A DNA stretch of 64,000 bases from a bacterium (GCA_024278215.1 JAJRTR010000135.1:13435-77434), one strand, 5' to 3'. Shown: positions 16,799 through 26,610, counted from the stretch's first letter. The notes: generated by a model from the sequence alone, not told the origin. Made by a program: numbers and translations.

Positions 16799-18283
16799 AT
16801 GGCGGGAATACTGATAAAAAACGGAACGGTGATAGACGGCACGGGCAGTCCCGGCAGGCAGGCCGACGTACTCGTTGAAGGTGAAAGAATAAAAGAGATC
16901 GGCGAAATATCCGAAGAAAATGATAAAAAAGCCGACCCGGAAATCCGTGTCGTCGACGCCGCCGGCAAAGTCGTCTGCCCCGGTTTCATCGACATACACG
17001 GCCACAGCGACTTCTCCGCGCCGGTGCGCGGAGAGATGGAAGAGAAGATCAGACAGGGCGTAACGACCGTCGTCACAGGCAGTTGCGGCTTCTCGGGCGC
17101 GCCCTCCAACCCGCGCTTCGTCAACTATTTCAATCGCTACACCGGCGGCATGTTCGGCAGGGAATGTCCGTTCGAGTGGCAGAGTATGCGCGAGTATCTC
17201 GAATATCTTGTGGACAAAGGCATCGCCGCCAACATCGTGCCGCAAGTGGGGTTCGGCAACCTGAGGGTGATGGCCAGGGGGCTCGCGCCCGGCGCGGCCA
17301 ACAAATCGCAGATAGACGAAATGAAAAATATGCTCGCGCAGGCGCTCGACGAAGGCGCGCGCGGGTTCACTACAGGTCTGGTGTACCCGCCGCAGAGCAT
17401 GGCCGGCGCGGACGAAATAATGGAATTGGTCAAAGTGCTGTCGGGGCGCGACGCGGTCTACGCCACGCACGTTCGCAACGAGATGGACGAACTGGAAAAT
17501 GCCGTGCGGGAAGCCGTCGACACTGCCCGCGCGGCGGATGTTTCACTCCAGATATCGCACCATAAGGCGATCCTCCAGCGCAACTGGGGCAAAGTCCGCA
17601 ACACAATCGCCATGATCGAAAAGGCACGCGCGGAAGGGCTCGATGTCGAAACAGACGTCTATCCCTACACTGCTTTCTCGAACGTCATCATGCCGTTCTT
17701 CTTCAAATACGAACCCGGCATGGAAGACAACATCCTTTTTCTTCACATGAAGCACTACAAGGAATGCGAGGGCAAAACACTCGCCGAAGTCATGCGCATG
17801 AAACACATGGGCATCAAGCGCCTGATACTTACGATGGCGCTCAAAGAAGGCCTTACCGGGATGCCCATCGCAGGCTTCATGATCGGCGAAGAAGACCTGA
17901 ATTTCCTGCTCGCGCACCCCATCGTATCCATCGGCTCCGACGGCGTCGAATCATTCGGTGAAAAGGCTCATCCCCGGCTCTGGGGCACTTTCCCTCGAAT
18001 GCTCGAAAAATATTGCCGACAGGACAAACTTGTCTCCATCGAGGAAGCAATCCGGAAAATGACGACTATGGCCGCACGGAAATATCACCTGAAAATGCGC
18101 GGCGAACTTAAAGAACAATACTTCGCGGACATCGCAGTGTTCGACCCGGCGAATATAGCAGAAAACACCACATATCGCGACCCCCTGCAACTGCCCACAG
18201 GCTTCGAGGCGGTAATTGTCAATGGAAAAATCGCAGTCTACAAAGACGTCCGCACCGGCGAGCGCGCGGGCCTCCCGCTCTGA
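16799..18283 (+). CDS. N-acyl-D-amino-acid deacylase (second copy)
   Basis: 494 residues, the standard family length, with GGAGGA six bases before the ATG. Metal-site landmarks: DIHGHSDF, the Cys of GSCGFS, the His of YATHVRNE, the His of LQISHHKA, the Asp of SIGSDGVES. The C-terminus has the usual FADIAVFDPANI and VIVNGKIAVYKD ending. It follows the ADP-forming CoA ligase closely and probably shares its transcript. It is clearly paralogous to the protein at 1021 but shorter and diverged, so the two may take different N-acyl substrates. Confidence 0.87.
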   Translation: MAGILIKNGTVIDGTGSPGRQADVLVEGERIKEIGEISEENDKKADPEIRVVDAAGKVVCPGFIDIHGHSDFSAPVRGEMEEKIRQGVTTVVTGSCGFSGAPSNPRFVNYFNRYTGGMFGRECPFEWQSMREYLEYLVDKGIAANIVPQVGFGNLRVMARGLAPGAANKSQIDEMKNMLAQALDEGARGFTTGLVYPPQSMAGADEIMELVKVLSGRDAVYATHVRNEMDELENAVREAVDTARAADVSLQISHHKAILQRNWGKVRNTIAMIEKARAEGLDVETDVYPYTAFSNVIMPFFFKYEPGMEDNILFLHMKHYKECEGKTLAEVMRMKHMGIKRLILTMALKEGLTGMPIAGFMIGEEDLNFLLAHPIVSIGSDGVESFGEKAHPRLWGTFPRMLEKYCRQDKLVSIEEAIRKMTTMAARKYHLKMRGELKEQYFADIAVFDPANIAENTTYRDPLQLPTGFEAVIVNGKIAVYKDVRTGERAGLPL

Positions 18284-18324
18284 CAGCCGATGCGCCGAAA
18301 GGAAATAAGCAATAGTGCATAATC

Positions 18325-19623
18325 TTATTCCAGCAGCTTTCGCCATGCGCCTGTTGCGTCGTATATCTTTTCCCTGTTGGCGGCGATTATCCGCGGGTCG
18401 GCTTCCCTGAAACAGGCGTGTGCAACCAGCAGGGCGGTCACGTCGGATTTCGCGACAGCTTCCTCGAAACTCTTTTCAACTTTAATATTTTTTCTGCCCA
18501 CGAGCGCAGGCGGCAATCTTTCGGCATAGGGCTCGACCACTATAACGCGCATCCCCTCTATGTCTGAAAGCAGTGCGGCGACTTCAACGGCCGGCGACTC
18601 GCGGAAGTCGTTTGTGTCCGGCTTGTACGCGAGCCCGAGCACGGCGACAACGGGATTCTTTTTGCCGCCGCACATTTTTTCTATCTCCCGCACTGTGTAT
18701 GTCGGCATGCCATCGTTCACTTTCCGGGCGGTCTTTATCAGTCGCGCCTCACTCTTCGCCCCGTGATAGAGAAACCACGGATCGATCGGAATGCAGTGTC
18801 CGCCCACCCCGCAGCCGGGCGAAAGAATATTCACTCTCGGGTGCTGATTGGCAAGTGAAATCAGTTCGTCGATATTCACGCCCAGCTTCTTTGCGATCAG
18901 CGACAGTTCGTTCGCCAACGCAATGTTCACGTCGCGGAAAGTATTCTCGGAAAGCTTCGCCATCTCGGCGGTCCGGCAGTCGCTGATGAAAATGTCGCCT
19001 TTAACGATTGTGCGATAGAAAGACCGCGCCCCCGCCGCCGAACGTTTGTCTATTCCACCCACGATGCGGCTGTTGTTCTCGAGTTCGAACATAATGTTGC
19101 CGGGCAGCACACGCTCCGGGCAATAGCACATATAGAGAAGTCCTTCTTCACAATCCCGCCACTCTTCGGCATCGGAATATTCGGGAACTTTCAGTTCGGG
19201 CCGCCTGCTCTTTATTCTCCGGGCCATCAGTTCAGTCGTTCCGACCGGGCAGGTGGATTCAATGATGATCATGTTGCCGGGCTCGATGACCGGAACTATC
19301 GTATCGACCGCTTTTTCCACGAAAGAAATATCCGCAGTCGTATCTTCATTGATAGGGGTCGGCACGGCGATAATAAAGACATCCGCCGGTGCCGGGGTCG
19401 TCGATGCCGTCAGGCGTCCGGACCCGACACCTTTTCTAACCATCTCATCGAGCTGTTTCTCGTGAATATGTATCCGCCCCCTGCTGAGCTTTTCCACGAT
19501 ATCTTCCAAAATATCCACGCCGTGTACCCGGAAGCCTTTGTCGGCGAGAAGCGCGGCCGCGGGCAGGCCTATATACCCCAGCCCGACCACGCATATCCGG
19601 TTGTCAAGCATTTTTTCCTTCAT
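18325..19623 (-). CDS. Nucleotide-sugar dehydrogenase, WecC/UDP-ManNAc dehydrogenase type
   Basis: 432 residues. The NAD-binding motif GLGYIG is at residues 14-19; STCPVGTTE is in the first domain; the catalytic cysteine sits in CGVGGHCIPIDPWF; the UDP-binding C-terminal domain has LGLAYKPDTNDFRESPA. The enzyme oxidises UDP-N-acetylmannosamine (or a similar UDP-hexose) to its uronate for surface polysaccharide. CGVGGHCIPIDPWF favours WecC over UDP-glucose dehydrogenase, which usually has GGxCFPKD. A start at residue 5 (MLDNR) is also possible, since AAGGA precedes it. No other glycan gene is adjacent. Confidence 0.82.
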   Translation of the reverse strand: MKEKMLDNRICVVGLGYIGLPAAALLADKGFRVHGVDILEDIVEKLSRGRIHIHEKQLDEMVRKGVGSGRLTASTTPAPADVFIIAVPTPINEDTTADISFVEKAVDTIVPVIEPGNMIIIESTCPVGTTELMARRIKSRRPELKVPEYSDAEEWRDCEEGLLYMCYCPERVLPGNIMFELENNSRIVGGIDKRSAAGARSFYRTIVKGDIFISDCRTAEMAKLSENTFRDVNIALANELSLIAKKLGVNIDELISLANQHPRVNILSPGCGVGGHCIPIDPWFLYHGAKSEARLIKTARKVNDGMPTYTVREIEKMCGGKKNPVVAVLGLAYKPDTNDFRESPAVEVAALLSDIEGMRVIVVEPYAERLPPALVGRKNIKVEKSFEEAVAKSDVTALLVAHACFREADPRIIAANREKIYDATGAWRKLLE

Positions 19624-20097
19624 ATAATGCCTCTCATCTTTTTATGAGAACAGATTCGCAATATTTAAGCAAATTATTCAATTTCACTCTGCCGGAGCAT
19701 CATTTAGAAACAGGCATAAATTATAATACAGCAAGAGCTAATTGCAAAATATTGTTTGTAAGGAGGCCCAATCTGATGTAGCAGCCCCAATTCTGCTCAT
19801 GACCTTCAAGTGAAAGGTATTGGGGCAACCGTATTGGTGAAATATGTGGGATAAGCGTAAACCGTACGGCACAATGATATCACTTAGTGGTTGAACGAAA
19901 ACCTGCACCTGCCGGAGCAGTTTTTCGCTCGACCACTTTTCAACATTTTATCACGAAGATCACGGTCTTTTTATTGCCATAGTTATTATTCATGCGATTT
20001 ATTACAGCTTTCTTTGCATTTGAATTGCCGATCTTCGTTTGCGCTTTTCGTGAATTTTTCCTTTAATACAGGCCTTTTCAGGGTTTTTGTTCAGCCC
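19624..20097. other. Intergenic region with repeat scraps and a long hairpin
   Basis: No gene is supported. At 19734-19754 there is a family-2 end fragment (AGAGCTAATTGCAAAAT, one base off the 17-bp end). At 19831-19850 a degraded family-1 palindrome (GTATTGGTGAAATATGTGGG) is present. At 19886-19937 a large imperfect hairpin occurs, listed separately. The pilQ transcript ends on the right of this region and the dehydrogenase gene begins on the left, both on the minus strand. Confidence 0.5.
19886..19937. repeat. Imperfect 17-bp-stem hairpin, third repeat type
   Basis: AGTGGTTGAACGAAAA at the left pairs with TTTTTCGCTCGACCACT at the right with about three mismatches; an inner CTGC/GCAG stem lies between. 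The left arm and following bases (GAACGAAAACCTGC, CCT, CCGGA) recur at 59107 downstream of the CPBP-like gene, showing a dispersed repeat. It may also end the pilQ transcript. Confidence 0.55.
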
Positions 20098-22998
20098 CTA
20101 CTTAACTTTGATAACGGTCGGTGTGATAACGATAACAACTTCGTATTCTTTCACAGTACGGCGTTTTTTTCTGAACAGGGAGCCGACGAGCGGCAGGTCG
20201 GAGATGATCGGGAAGGAGACGCGTGTGAGGCTGTCCTGGGTCTTGATCATGCCGCCGATGATGAAGGGAATCTCATTTTCCATCTTGATCTCGCTGACAA
20301 TGTTGCGGACATTTTCGATGGGGTAGCCCTGGCTGGTAGTACCGGTAACTTCAGATATTTTCAGGTCCATATCGAGAAGGATGTACTCGTTTCTGAAGTG
20401 GGGAGTGGCTTTCAGGACGAGGCCGTCGTTGGCATATCGGATTTCGATCTGGTCGAAAGCCACGACGGTATACGGTTGTCTTTCAGAGAAGTCGAATGTG
20501 ACTGCTGTTGATTCTGAAACCATGACGGAAGGATTTGCGATGATTCTGGAGTTGATCTTCTCGACGAGTACGTCGAGCGAGGAGGCGAACCCTGCGACGC
20601 GTTGAGCGAGAGTATCGTACACGAAGAAGCCGTTGGATGCTTTGACGTCGTCTGCTTTTACATCGTGGGGCATACCGTCGAAATAGGATTCGGTGCCGTT
20701 GAAGATCGTGTCTCCTTCGATGAGGCCGCCAAGACTTACCCTGCCGTCCTGGTAGGCGTAGCCGAGTTTGTAATTTGACTGGTCGTTGCGCAGGAGTTCG
20801 ACAAGCTGCACGTCGAGTTTGACCTGATCGTAGGGCTGATCGAAGCTCTTGACTATCTCGCGCATCATGTCCATTTCAGGTTTTCTTGCGATGGCATATA
20901 CGGAGGAATCTACAGTGCTGGGGAAGAGTGCCCACTTGTCGCTCTGGAGGTATCCGTCGCTCTTGTCTCCATTGATTTCGCTGACGTCAGAGAGTTTAAC
21001 ACTCACGAAGAAGTCGCCTTCCGGACCTACGTCCAGTTTAGTGGACCCCTGGGACCGCATAAGTGTTGTCAGCAAAAGAACCGCGCGTGTCGGCGGATAG
21101 TATGTAAGTTTGAAAACTTCGAATTCGAGGTTATCAAATATGTTTCTGTCCATAGCCTCGATCAATTTTTTAATTTTGGGCATGTACTGGCGCTGTGTGG
21201 AAATGACTATCGAGTTGGTTTGCTTATCGACGTTAATGTCTGTGACACCGTAGTCGTCATCCACATCGCCTTTCAACCCGAATCCGGGCAGGTTGGAGAT
21301 TCTGTCGAGGATTTTACTTTTTTCCATGTCGCTTACAGATATATTCTTGAGATTGTAAACTTCCGTGATATATTCGCGTTCTTTTACATCTAGACTGCGA
21401 ACGATCTTAAGAACTCGTTCGTAGTCATCCTGTGTGCCGATATAAGTGATGGAATTTGTTGTGTCGTTGAAAGCCAGTTTGGGTTTGCCGGCGCCTCCCC
21501 GTGCTGTGCCGAGCAGGTCCGTCTTAAGTTCTTCCAGTTTTCGCAGGTCGGAAACCATTGCATACTTTAGCGGAATGACCTTGGCCACTGTGACACGGGA
21601 GGGGATGTCGAGTTCCTTGACGACGTTATAGAAGCGCTCGTAAATGTAGTCGTCGCCGACGAAGACCATGGAATTTGAATCGTAATCGATGGTAAGGGTG
21701 TTGATGCTCGAAGCTGTCTGAGTTCCAGAGGCTACGACCGTATCGGCAGTGATCTTTAGTCCGCCGAAGTATGAGTTTGTTACGAGTTCCCGCAATTCAT
21801 CCAGAAATGCACTGTTCAGTTCGACGTATTTCAGCCTGACGATTCTAGTGACCTGGGTGGCGCGTTTGGTGACCTTCTGCTGGGGTACATCGAGAGTGGC
21901 GAGCAACTCGCGAGCGCGGTTCAGGTCCCTGTCGATGCCGCGCATGAAAATGAGGTTCTTGCTGTTGTCACATCCGAGGTCCGGAATAACTGTGCTGAGT
22001 TGAACGATGATATTGCAGGCATACGAGTATTCAGGCTGGATGACGACAAGTTTCATTTGTGAGCCTGAATCTTCATAGACTGTTCCTGCTTCGACGGTTT
22101 TGACACCTGTAAGAGCGGTGTCTTTGCTCATTATGGCGTAGTAATCGCCGTACTTGCGCCATGTCCAGTTGTTGGAAGCGGCGATTATGTCGAGAGCGTC
22201 TTCGAGCGTGATGTGGGAAAGAGTGACAGTGATGCCGCCGCCGACAGCGCCGGAGGCGTTCATGGTGGCGCCACTGCTGACCAGTGATGATTCGACGACG
22301 ATGTTGGCGCCGCCTGCTGCTTCAGACAGCAGGCGCACTGTCTGGGAAATATCCGCATCCTGGAGTATAACCGGTCCGACAATGTATGGAGATGTGTCGT
22401 ATTCTTTTACGCGGTATGGTATTTCCGCCGAGTTGGGCGCGAGGCCCGTCTGGGTATAAGGAATCTGGGTTGTGCCCTGACGTTCGCCCGGCACGTGAAT
22501 CACCGGCGGGATTTCAAAGGAAGTTGTGGTCTGGGCCTGGTCTGCGCCCTGGGGTTGTCCCTGGGCTGTGGATTGCGTGGTCGCGGGCACGGCCGCGGGC
22601 CGTGTAGTAAGTTGGAAAGTCCGGCCATTATCGATCAGGTCGAAGTCGTAGTCGAGTTTCTGTTGTGAATGTACGGAAACGAAAGTAGCGGTTTCGCCGT
22701 TGACCTGGAGTTCACGCACAGAGATGTTGCTGACGCCGGCCTTGCCGATTTTCAGGTCATTGTACGGCAGGCCGAGAGTGGTGTTGTAGAGTTGTATGAG
22801 CAGATGAGGTGGCGAATCGAATTCTTTGACTCTGTAGCGGAATCTCTGGCTGCCTTTAAGCTCGATGACCAGTTGTCCGTCCTGCATCTCCCTGTAGTTA
22901 AGTCTCGCCAGCCTGCCGGTTTCAGCGGATAACCCGATGCTGCAAAGCAACGCCAGGACAGCGGCTATTATAACGCTTTTTTTCTTGTTAGTTGCCAT
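20098..22998 (-). CDS. pilQ: Type IV pilus secretin PilQ
   Basis: 966 residues, at the long end for PilQ. A signal peptide (residues 1-25, VIIAAVLALLCSIGLSA) leads into an AMIN domain (about 30-130), an STN/secretin short domain (about 215-290, DISQTVRLLSEAAGG), several secretin-N modules, and the C-terminal secretin channel (about 730-966) with FIIGGMIKTQD and SDLPLVGSLFRKK. It forms the outer-membrane pore for the pilus. It is the last gene of pilMNOPQ on the minus strand. Extra secretin-N modules with predicted loops rich in Gly/Ser/Thr (SGTQTASS) explain the length. Confidence 0.93.
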   Translation of the reverse strand: MATNKKKSVIIAAVLALLCSIGLSAETGRLARLNYREMQDGQLVIELKGSQRFRYRVKEFDSPPHLLIQLYNTTLGLPYNDLKIGKAGVSNISVRELQVNGETATFVSVHSQQKLDYDFDLIDNGRTFQLTTRPAAVPATTQSTAQGQPQGADQAQTTTSFEIPPVIHVPGERQGTTQIPYTQTGLAPNSAEIPYRVKEYDTSPYIVGPVILQDADISQTVRLLSEAAGGANIVVESSLVSSGATMNASGAVGGGITVTLSHITLEDALDIIAASNNWTWRKYGDYYAIMSKDTALTGVKTVEAGTVYEDSGSQMKLVVIQPEYSYACNIIVQLSTVIPDLGCDNSKNLIFMRGIDRDLNRARELLATLDVPQQKVTKRATQVTRIVRLKYVELNSAFLDELRELVTNSYFGGLKITADTVVASGTQTASSINTLTIDYDSNSMVFVGDDYIYERFYNVVKELDIPSRVTVAKVIPLKYAMVSDLRKLEELKTDLLGTARGGAGKPKLAFNDTTNSITYIGTQDDYERVLKIVRSLDVKEREYITEVYNLKNISVSDMEKSKILDRISNLPGFGLKGDVDDDYGVTDINVDKQTNSIVISTQRQYMPKIKKLIEAMDRNIFDNLEFEVFKLTYYPPTRAVLLLTTLMRSQGSTKLDVGPEGDFFVSVKLSDVSEINGDKSDGYLQSDKWALFPSTVDSSVYAIARKPEMDMMREIVKSFDQPYDQVKLDVQLVELLRNDQSNYKLGYAYQDGRVSLGGLIEGDTIFNGTESYFDGMPHDVKADDVKASNGFFVYDTLAQRVAGFASSLDVLVEKINSRIIANPSVMVSESTAVTFDFSERQPYTVVAFDQIEIRYANDGLVLKATPHFRNEYILLDMDLKISEVTGTTSQGYPIENVRNIVSEIKMENEIPFIIGGMIKTQDSLTRVSFPIISDLPLVGSLFRKKRRTVKEYEVVIVITPTVIKVK

Positions 22999-23020
22999 AG
23001 ACCAACCTGTTCTCCGGATT

Positions 23021-23773
23021 TTAAAACATCCTTTTCGACGGACCTTCTTTCTTGCGGTTGCTGTTTCCCTCTACATAGTCGTTAAACGTCGGTGGCCTGG
23101 TGGTTTCACCCTCCTGGCCTGCATATTCTTCTCCGTACTTATCTTCCAGGTACTTTTTATAAAGGTCGTTTATGTTGTCCATTTCTTTTATCTTCAGTTG
23201 TGTTTCCTCTGGTTCAATCCTGGCTATTCTCTTTCGGGTAAACATTGTGAGGCGAAGTTCCCGCTTATTTCTTTCGAGTGTCACGTCATATTCGGAAATA
23301 GCCTTTACGATGGAGCCGTTTTCAAGGACGTCGCCTTCGCGAACTATTTTGGTTTGCTCGCCGACCTCGATCATGGCGATCTGGCCGGAGGGCGTCATCG
23401 CGGTGCCGATTACTCTGAATTTTTCACCTGCCAGTCTTTTCAGAGTATCCCAGTCGCTTTCCATGATACTAACGGGAACAAAGGGATCTCTGCGACCGGT
23501 TTTTCTGTTGAAATTCGGGTAAATCATATCAAAACCGGCTTCTTTGATCAAGTCTGGTTTTTCTTCTTCGACATTTGTGGTTTTCGCGGCAGTCGCGGCG
23601 GCTTTTTTAGCCGCGGCAGCCGGTGGTTTGCGCCTGGTGGCAGCCGGCCCCTGCATCTGCGGACGAGCGGGCGGCGCGCCGGCTTTTTTCCCGCAGCCTC
23701 CAATAGTAATCGCCGCAACGCAGATTACTAATGAAAACAAAAAGGTGCAGATGTGTTTGGCTGTTTGATTCAC
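23021..23773 (-). CDS. pilP: Type IV pilus lipoprotein PilP
   Basis: 250 residues. A signal peptide ends in a lipobox (ITIGGC), so it is an anchored lipoprotein. A Pro/Ala/Lys-rich linker (AAAKKAAATAAKTT) precedes the PilP core: RRDPFVPV, VIGTAMTPSGQIAMIEV, VREGDVLENGSIVKAI. PilP joins the inner-membrane PilNO complex to PilQ. The start overlaps the end of pilO by four bases. The C-terminal tail is charged (KKYLEDKYGEEYAGQEG), which is unusual for PilP but harmless to the call. Confidence 0.88.
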   Translation of the reverse strand: MNQTAKHICTFLFSLVICVAAITIGGCGKKAGAPPARPQMQGPAATRRKPPAAAAKKAAATAAKTTNVEEEKPDLIKEAGFDMIYPNFNRKTGRRDPFVPVSIMESDWDTLKRLAGEKFRVIGTAMTPSGQIAMIEVGEQTKIVREGDVLENGSIVKAISEYDVTLERNKRELRLTMFTRKRIARIEPEETQLKIKEMDNINDLYKKYLEDKYGEEYAGQEGETTRPPTFNDYVEGNSNRKKEGPSKRMF

Positions 23774-24549
23774 GGTCGTCGGATCGGTTCCTTCTGTTGA
23801 TTATTCAGGCTCAGTTTTTTCGATGTGTCCTGCTTCTGGATGTAAAAAGTCAGGGGCATATTGGCGCTTATTTTCACATAACCCCCAACCTCGATTTCCC
23901 GGCCTGTTTCAGCGCTTCCTCCGGTTTCTGATTCACTCTCGGATTTTTCTTTGCTTTGTTGCGGTGTCAACGACAGGTGATCCACCACCACGAGTTTCGG
24001 GAATGTGGACAGTTCATTCATGAAATTGTATATGTTCTGGAAAGAGCCGTCGATTTTAAAATCGACATTTGATTGTGCGTATTCCTTGTTGCTGTCGAAT
24101 TTTGTAGCCTGGTTCTTCTGGTTCCCGGCGGCGGGCACGGGTGCTGCTCTTCGCGCGCCCGCTGTTGCTTTGCTGTTGGCATTGGGTTTCGGCGCCCGTC
24201 GCGAGGAGGGTTTTATGTAGTTTATATCGACATGTGTGGCAAGCGCAAGGTTTTCGATCAGCACGAGCACACGGGGTATGAAAACTTCCTGTGGGAAGAA
24301 CTTCTCGAGCCGGGCAATATCTGCTTTCAGCCGAACGATCTCTTCGCGGGTTTCGGTGAGGAGTCTTTTTGTCAGTTCTATTTCCCTTACGTCACGTTTT
24401 TTTTCTTCCACGATCTTTTCTTTTTCCTTGATGGCATCTTCCATAGGTACATATTTATAGAAATAGAAAAGAGGAATACATGCGAGTTCGAGCACAAGCA
24501 GAACTATGATGATCAGGTTTCTGTTTGCTGATAGCGAACCGACTTCCAT
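23770..24549 (-). CDS. pilO: Type IV pilus inner-membrane protein PilO
   Basis: 259 residues with one N-terminal transmembrane helix (LIIIVLLVLELACIPLFYFY), a coiled coil (about residues 38-90, KEKEKIVEEKKRDVREIE) and a ferredoxin-like C-terminal half with FKIDGSFQNIYNFMNELS, the PilO hallmark. An Ala/Pro/Lys insert (SKATAGARRAAPVPAAG) interrupts the core. It pairs with PilN as the periplasmic alignment complex. It lies 11 bases downstream of pilN and overlaps pilP. Confidence 0.88.
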   Translation of the reverse strand: MEVGSLSANRNLIIIVLLVLELACIPLFYFYKYVPMEDAIKEKEKIVEEKKRDVREIELTKRLLTETREEIVRLKADIARLEKFFPQEVFIPRVLVLIENLALATHVDINYIKPSSRRAPKPNANSKATAGARRAAPVPAAGNQKNQATKFDSNKEYAQSNVDFKIDGSFQNIYNFMNELSTFPKLVVVDHLSLTPQQSKEKSESESETGGSAETGREIEVGGYVKISANMPLTFYIQKQDTSKKLSLNNQQKEPIRRP

Positions 24550-24560
24550 CTAAAAGAGCC

Positions 24561-25178
24561 TCACTGTCCCGGTTTTCTGCGCTGAGCGTTACCGGTGTTG
24601 TCGGATTTCTCCGCTTTGGGCGCCAGGCTCATCGAGCCTGAAATTTTAAACTTTTTTACAACCGCGTCGAAATCGGATTTGCCGCTCGAGTTGGATGCCG
24701 CGGCCTGGTCCAGAGTTACGGACCCGATATGGGATATTGAATTGAATTGCAGCATGAAAAAGCCTATGGACGCGAATGTGAAAGTTCTGCCCTCAATACT
24801 GTATGACCCGGAACGCCTGCCGTCGAATCTTGTAAGCCAGACGTCTTTTGGTATCCTGTCGCGCATCTGGTCGAAGAAATCGATCCATTGTTCCTGGTTC
24901 TTGGATATGCCGTTGACAAAATCGCGTTTCCCCTGTAGATACTCCTTGTCGCCTGTCGCGGTCTTGTATTCGGTGATAATCTGCTCGAAATCTTTTAAAG
25001 CGAAGTTAAGTTTCTTGATGTCTGCGTCGAGCTCAAGGTTTTTCGTATCGTTTATGGCAATAACAGTCCCGATTCCGGCAGCGATAAGGATGCCGATAAC
25101 AAACAGCGGCCACAGGGGCATCCTGAACCCTTCGCGGATTTCGAGTGATATTTTCGGTTGAAGATTTATTCTTATCAT
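24561..25178 (-). CDS. pilN: Type IV pilus inner-membrane protein PilN
   Basis: 205 residues. The cytoplasmic start MIRINLQPK carries the INL(L/Q)P motif that binds PilM. One transmembrane helix (LWPLFVIGILIAAGIGTVIA) is followed by a coiled coil and a PilN fold with WIDFFDQMRDRIPKDVWLTRF and SIEGRTFTFASIGFFM. It sits six bases after pilM and 11 before pilO. Role: inner-membrane scaffold for pilus assembly. Confidence 0.9.
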   Translation of the reverse strand: MIRINLQPKISLEIREGFRMPLWPLFVIGILIAAGIGTVIAINDTKNLELDADIKKLNFALKDFEQIITEYKTATGDKEYLQGKRDFVNGISKNQEQWIDFFDQMRDRIPKDVWLTRFDGRRSGSYSIEGRTFTFASIGFFMLQFNSISHIGSVTLDQAAASNSSGKSDFDAVVKKFKISGSMSLAPKAEKSDNTGNAQRRKPGQ

Positions 25179-25184
25179 AAGCTT

Positions 25185-26390
25185 TTACGCGCTGAGGTTT
25201 CCTGCCTGTGTTGTACTGCCGAATTCATAGTTCGGCTCGATGGAGACTCGCAGGCAATGCCGGCCGATAATCTTGGGCGGTGCCTGCCTCAGCGAAAGTC
25301 CGGCCGCCACGCTCATATACGGCACGAGAGCAGCGACTCTTTCAGGCGATTCGTTTCCTATGTACACCATGTTTTTCAGCGGATTGGCATGAACCGCCGG
25401 GATGCCCAGATCGTCTTCGAAATATCTGGCTATTCCCTTCAAATATGATCCGCCGCCGGTGATGATTATTTTCGTTACATTTTCTCCACGGTATTTCGAT
25501 GTATAGTATGCGAGCGACCTTCTTATCTCGAGAGCCAGATTCTCAATGTGAGGCCGTATAAGCTCATACACATCGCGCGTCTCGTCGTCTATCTCGATGA
25601 ACTCCGATTCCTCGTCTATAAAAGCGAGTCCTTTTTCCTTTTTCAATCTTTCCGAATCGAGGTATTCGGCTCCGAAGCCCGATTCAATAGCGTGTGTCAG
25701 CGTGTCGCCGCCTGTGCCGAATATCCTTGTGAAGCGCAGGATGCCGTTTTTGAGAATGCTGACACTTGACGCGCTTGCGCCAAGGTCCAGAAGCAGAAAT
25801 GTTTGTGTAAAAGTATCCTGATCGTCGAAAAGTGAAGCCTCGACTACCGAACGCAGCATGACAAAAGGGTCCACGTCGATTTCGACAGACTCGACACCGC
25901 CTATATGTGCCGCTTCGACTCGCCTCTGTACCGCTTCTCGATGGGCCGCGACGAAAAGCACACTCGTCTGTTTCACATCTCCCTGCTTTATTTCTCCCAG
26001 CACCTCGTAGTCGTATTCCATTTCATCCAGCGGGAACGGAAGAAAACGCTCGACTTCGCCTATCGCCGCGACTTTCAGTTCTTTATCGCTGAGGCCGACC
26101 GGCAGTGAAACCTGCCTGATGACAACCGCGCGGCCCGGAAGAGAACACACAACTCGTTTCTCTTTAAAGTTGTAAACTTTCAGTATCTGGTATATCGCTT
26201 CGCCTATGGCGTCCGCATTGTTGATCACGCCGTCGGTGATCGAGCCGATGGGCGTGGCTGCGAAACCGACATTCGCCAGTTGCAAACGAGCAGAAGTCGG
26301 CACGATATGCACCATCTTGATGTATCTCGTCCCTATATCAAGGCCGACTTTTGCCGAGTGGCCGCCTGATCCCAATCCGAAAATCGCCAA
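25185..26390 (-). CDS. pilM: Type IV pilus assembly ATPase-like protein PilM
   Basis: 401 residues, actin-like fold: VGLDIGTRYIK (phosphate 1), a central LLDLGASASSV, and IIITGGGSYLKG (adenosine region). It is cytoplasmic and binds the PilN N-terminus. Translation begins at TTG with AAGGTG eight bases upstream. The start is 45 bases from a family-1 repeat, so the pilMNOPQ promoter must lie in or just before that repeat. The first gene of the pil operon. Confidence 0.92.
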   Translation of the reverse strand: MAIFGLGSGGHSAKVGLDIGTRYIKMVHIVPTSARLQLANVGFAATPIGSITDGVINNADAIGEAIYQILKVYNFKEKRVVCSLPGRAVVIRQVSLPVGLSDKELKVAAIGEVERFLPFPLDEMEYDYEVLGEIKQGDVKQTSVLFVAAHREAVQRRVEAAHIGGVESVEIDVDPFVMLRSVVEASLFDDQDTFTQTFLLLDLGASASSVSILKNGILRFTRIFGTGGDTLTHAIESGFGAEYLDSERLKKEKGLAFIDEESEFIEIDDETRDVYELIRPHIENLALEIRRSLAYYTSKYRGENVTKIIITGGGSYLKGIARYFEDDLGIPAVHANPLKNMVYIGNESPERVAALVPYMSVAAGLSLRQAPPKIIGRHCLRVSIEPNYEFGSTTQAGNLSA

Positions 26391-26435
26391 TTTAATTGCA
26401 CCTTAATCTTAGTAATTTGCCTTTCGCACTGCTAA

Positions 26436-26610
26436 CCCGCATATTTCACCAATGCGGGCCAAAAATCGGGAGAATGCCTGTAATACAAGGCGCGGCAAGT
26501 GAGTGGTGCGGGAGCATACTGCAGGTATGTGACCAATCCCGAATCGCCGCCGCAACGCAGTAGAACAGGCGTTATAGCGATTTTCCGGATTTCTTTGCGA
26601 GAAATCCGGG
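26436..26610. mobile_element. Family-1 repeat, copy B (MITE-like, 175 bp)
   Basis: Left palindrome at 26436-26458 and right palindrome ending ATCCGGG at 26610. The core is nearly identical to copies A and C (ACAAGGCGCGGCAAGTGAG, then CGCCGCCGCAACGCAGTAG). Flanking tetramers are CTAA and CCAA, one base from an exact duplication. It lies directly upstream of pilM. ORFs drawn through it are in inconsistent frames between copies and are not genes. Confidence 0.85.

Noticed and set aside
18325-19623. UDP-glucose 6-dehydrogenase instead of WecC
   Set aside because: The active-site phrase GGHCIPIDPWF favours the UDP-ManNAc dehydrogenase group, though specificity is unproven.
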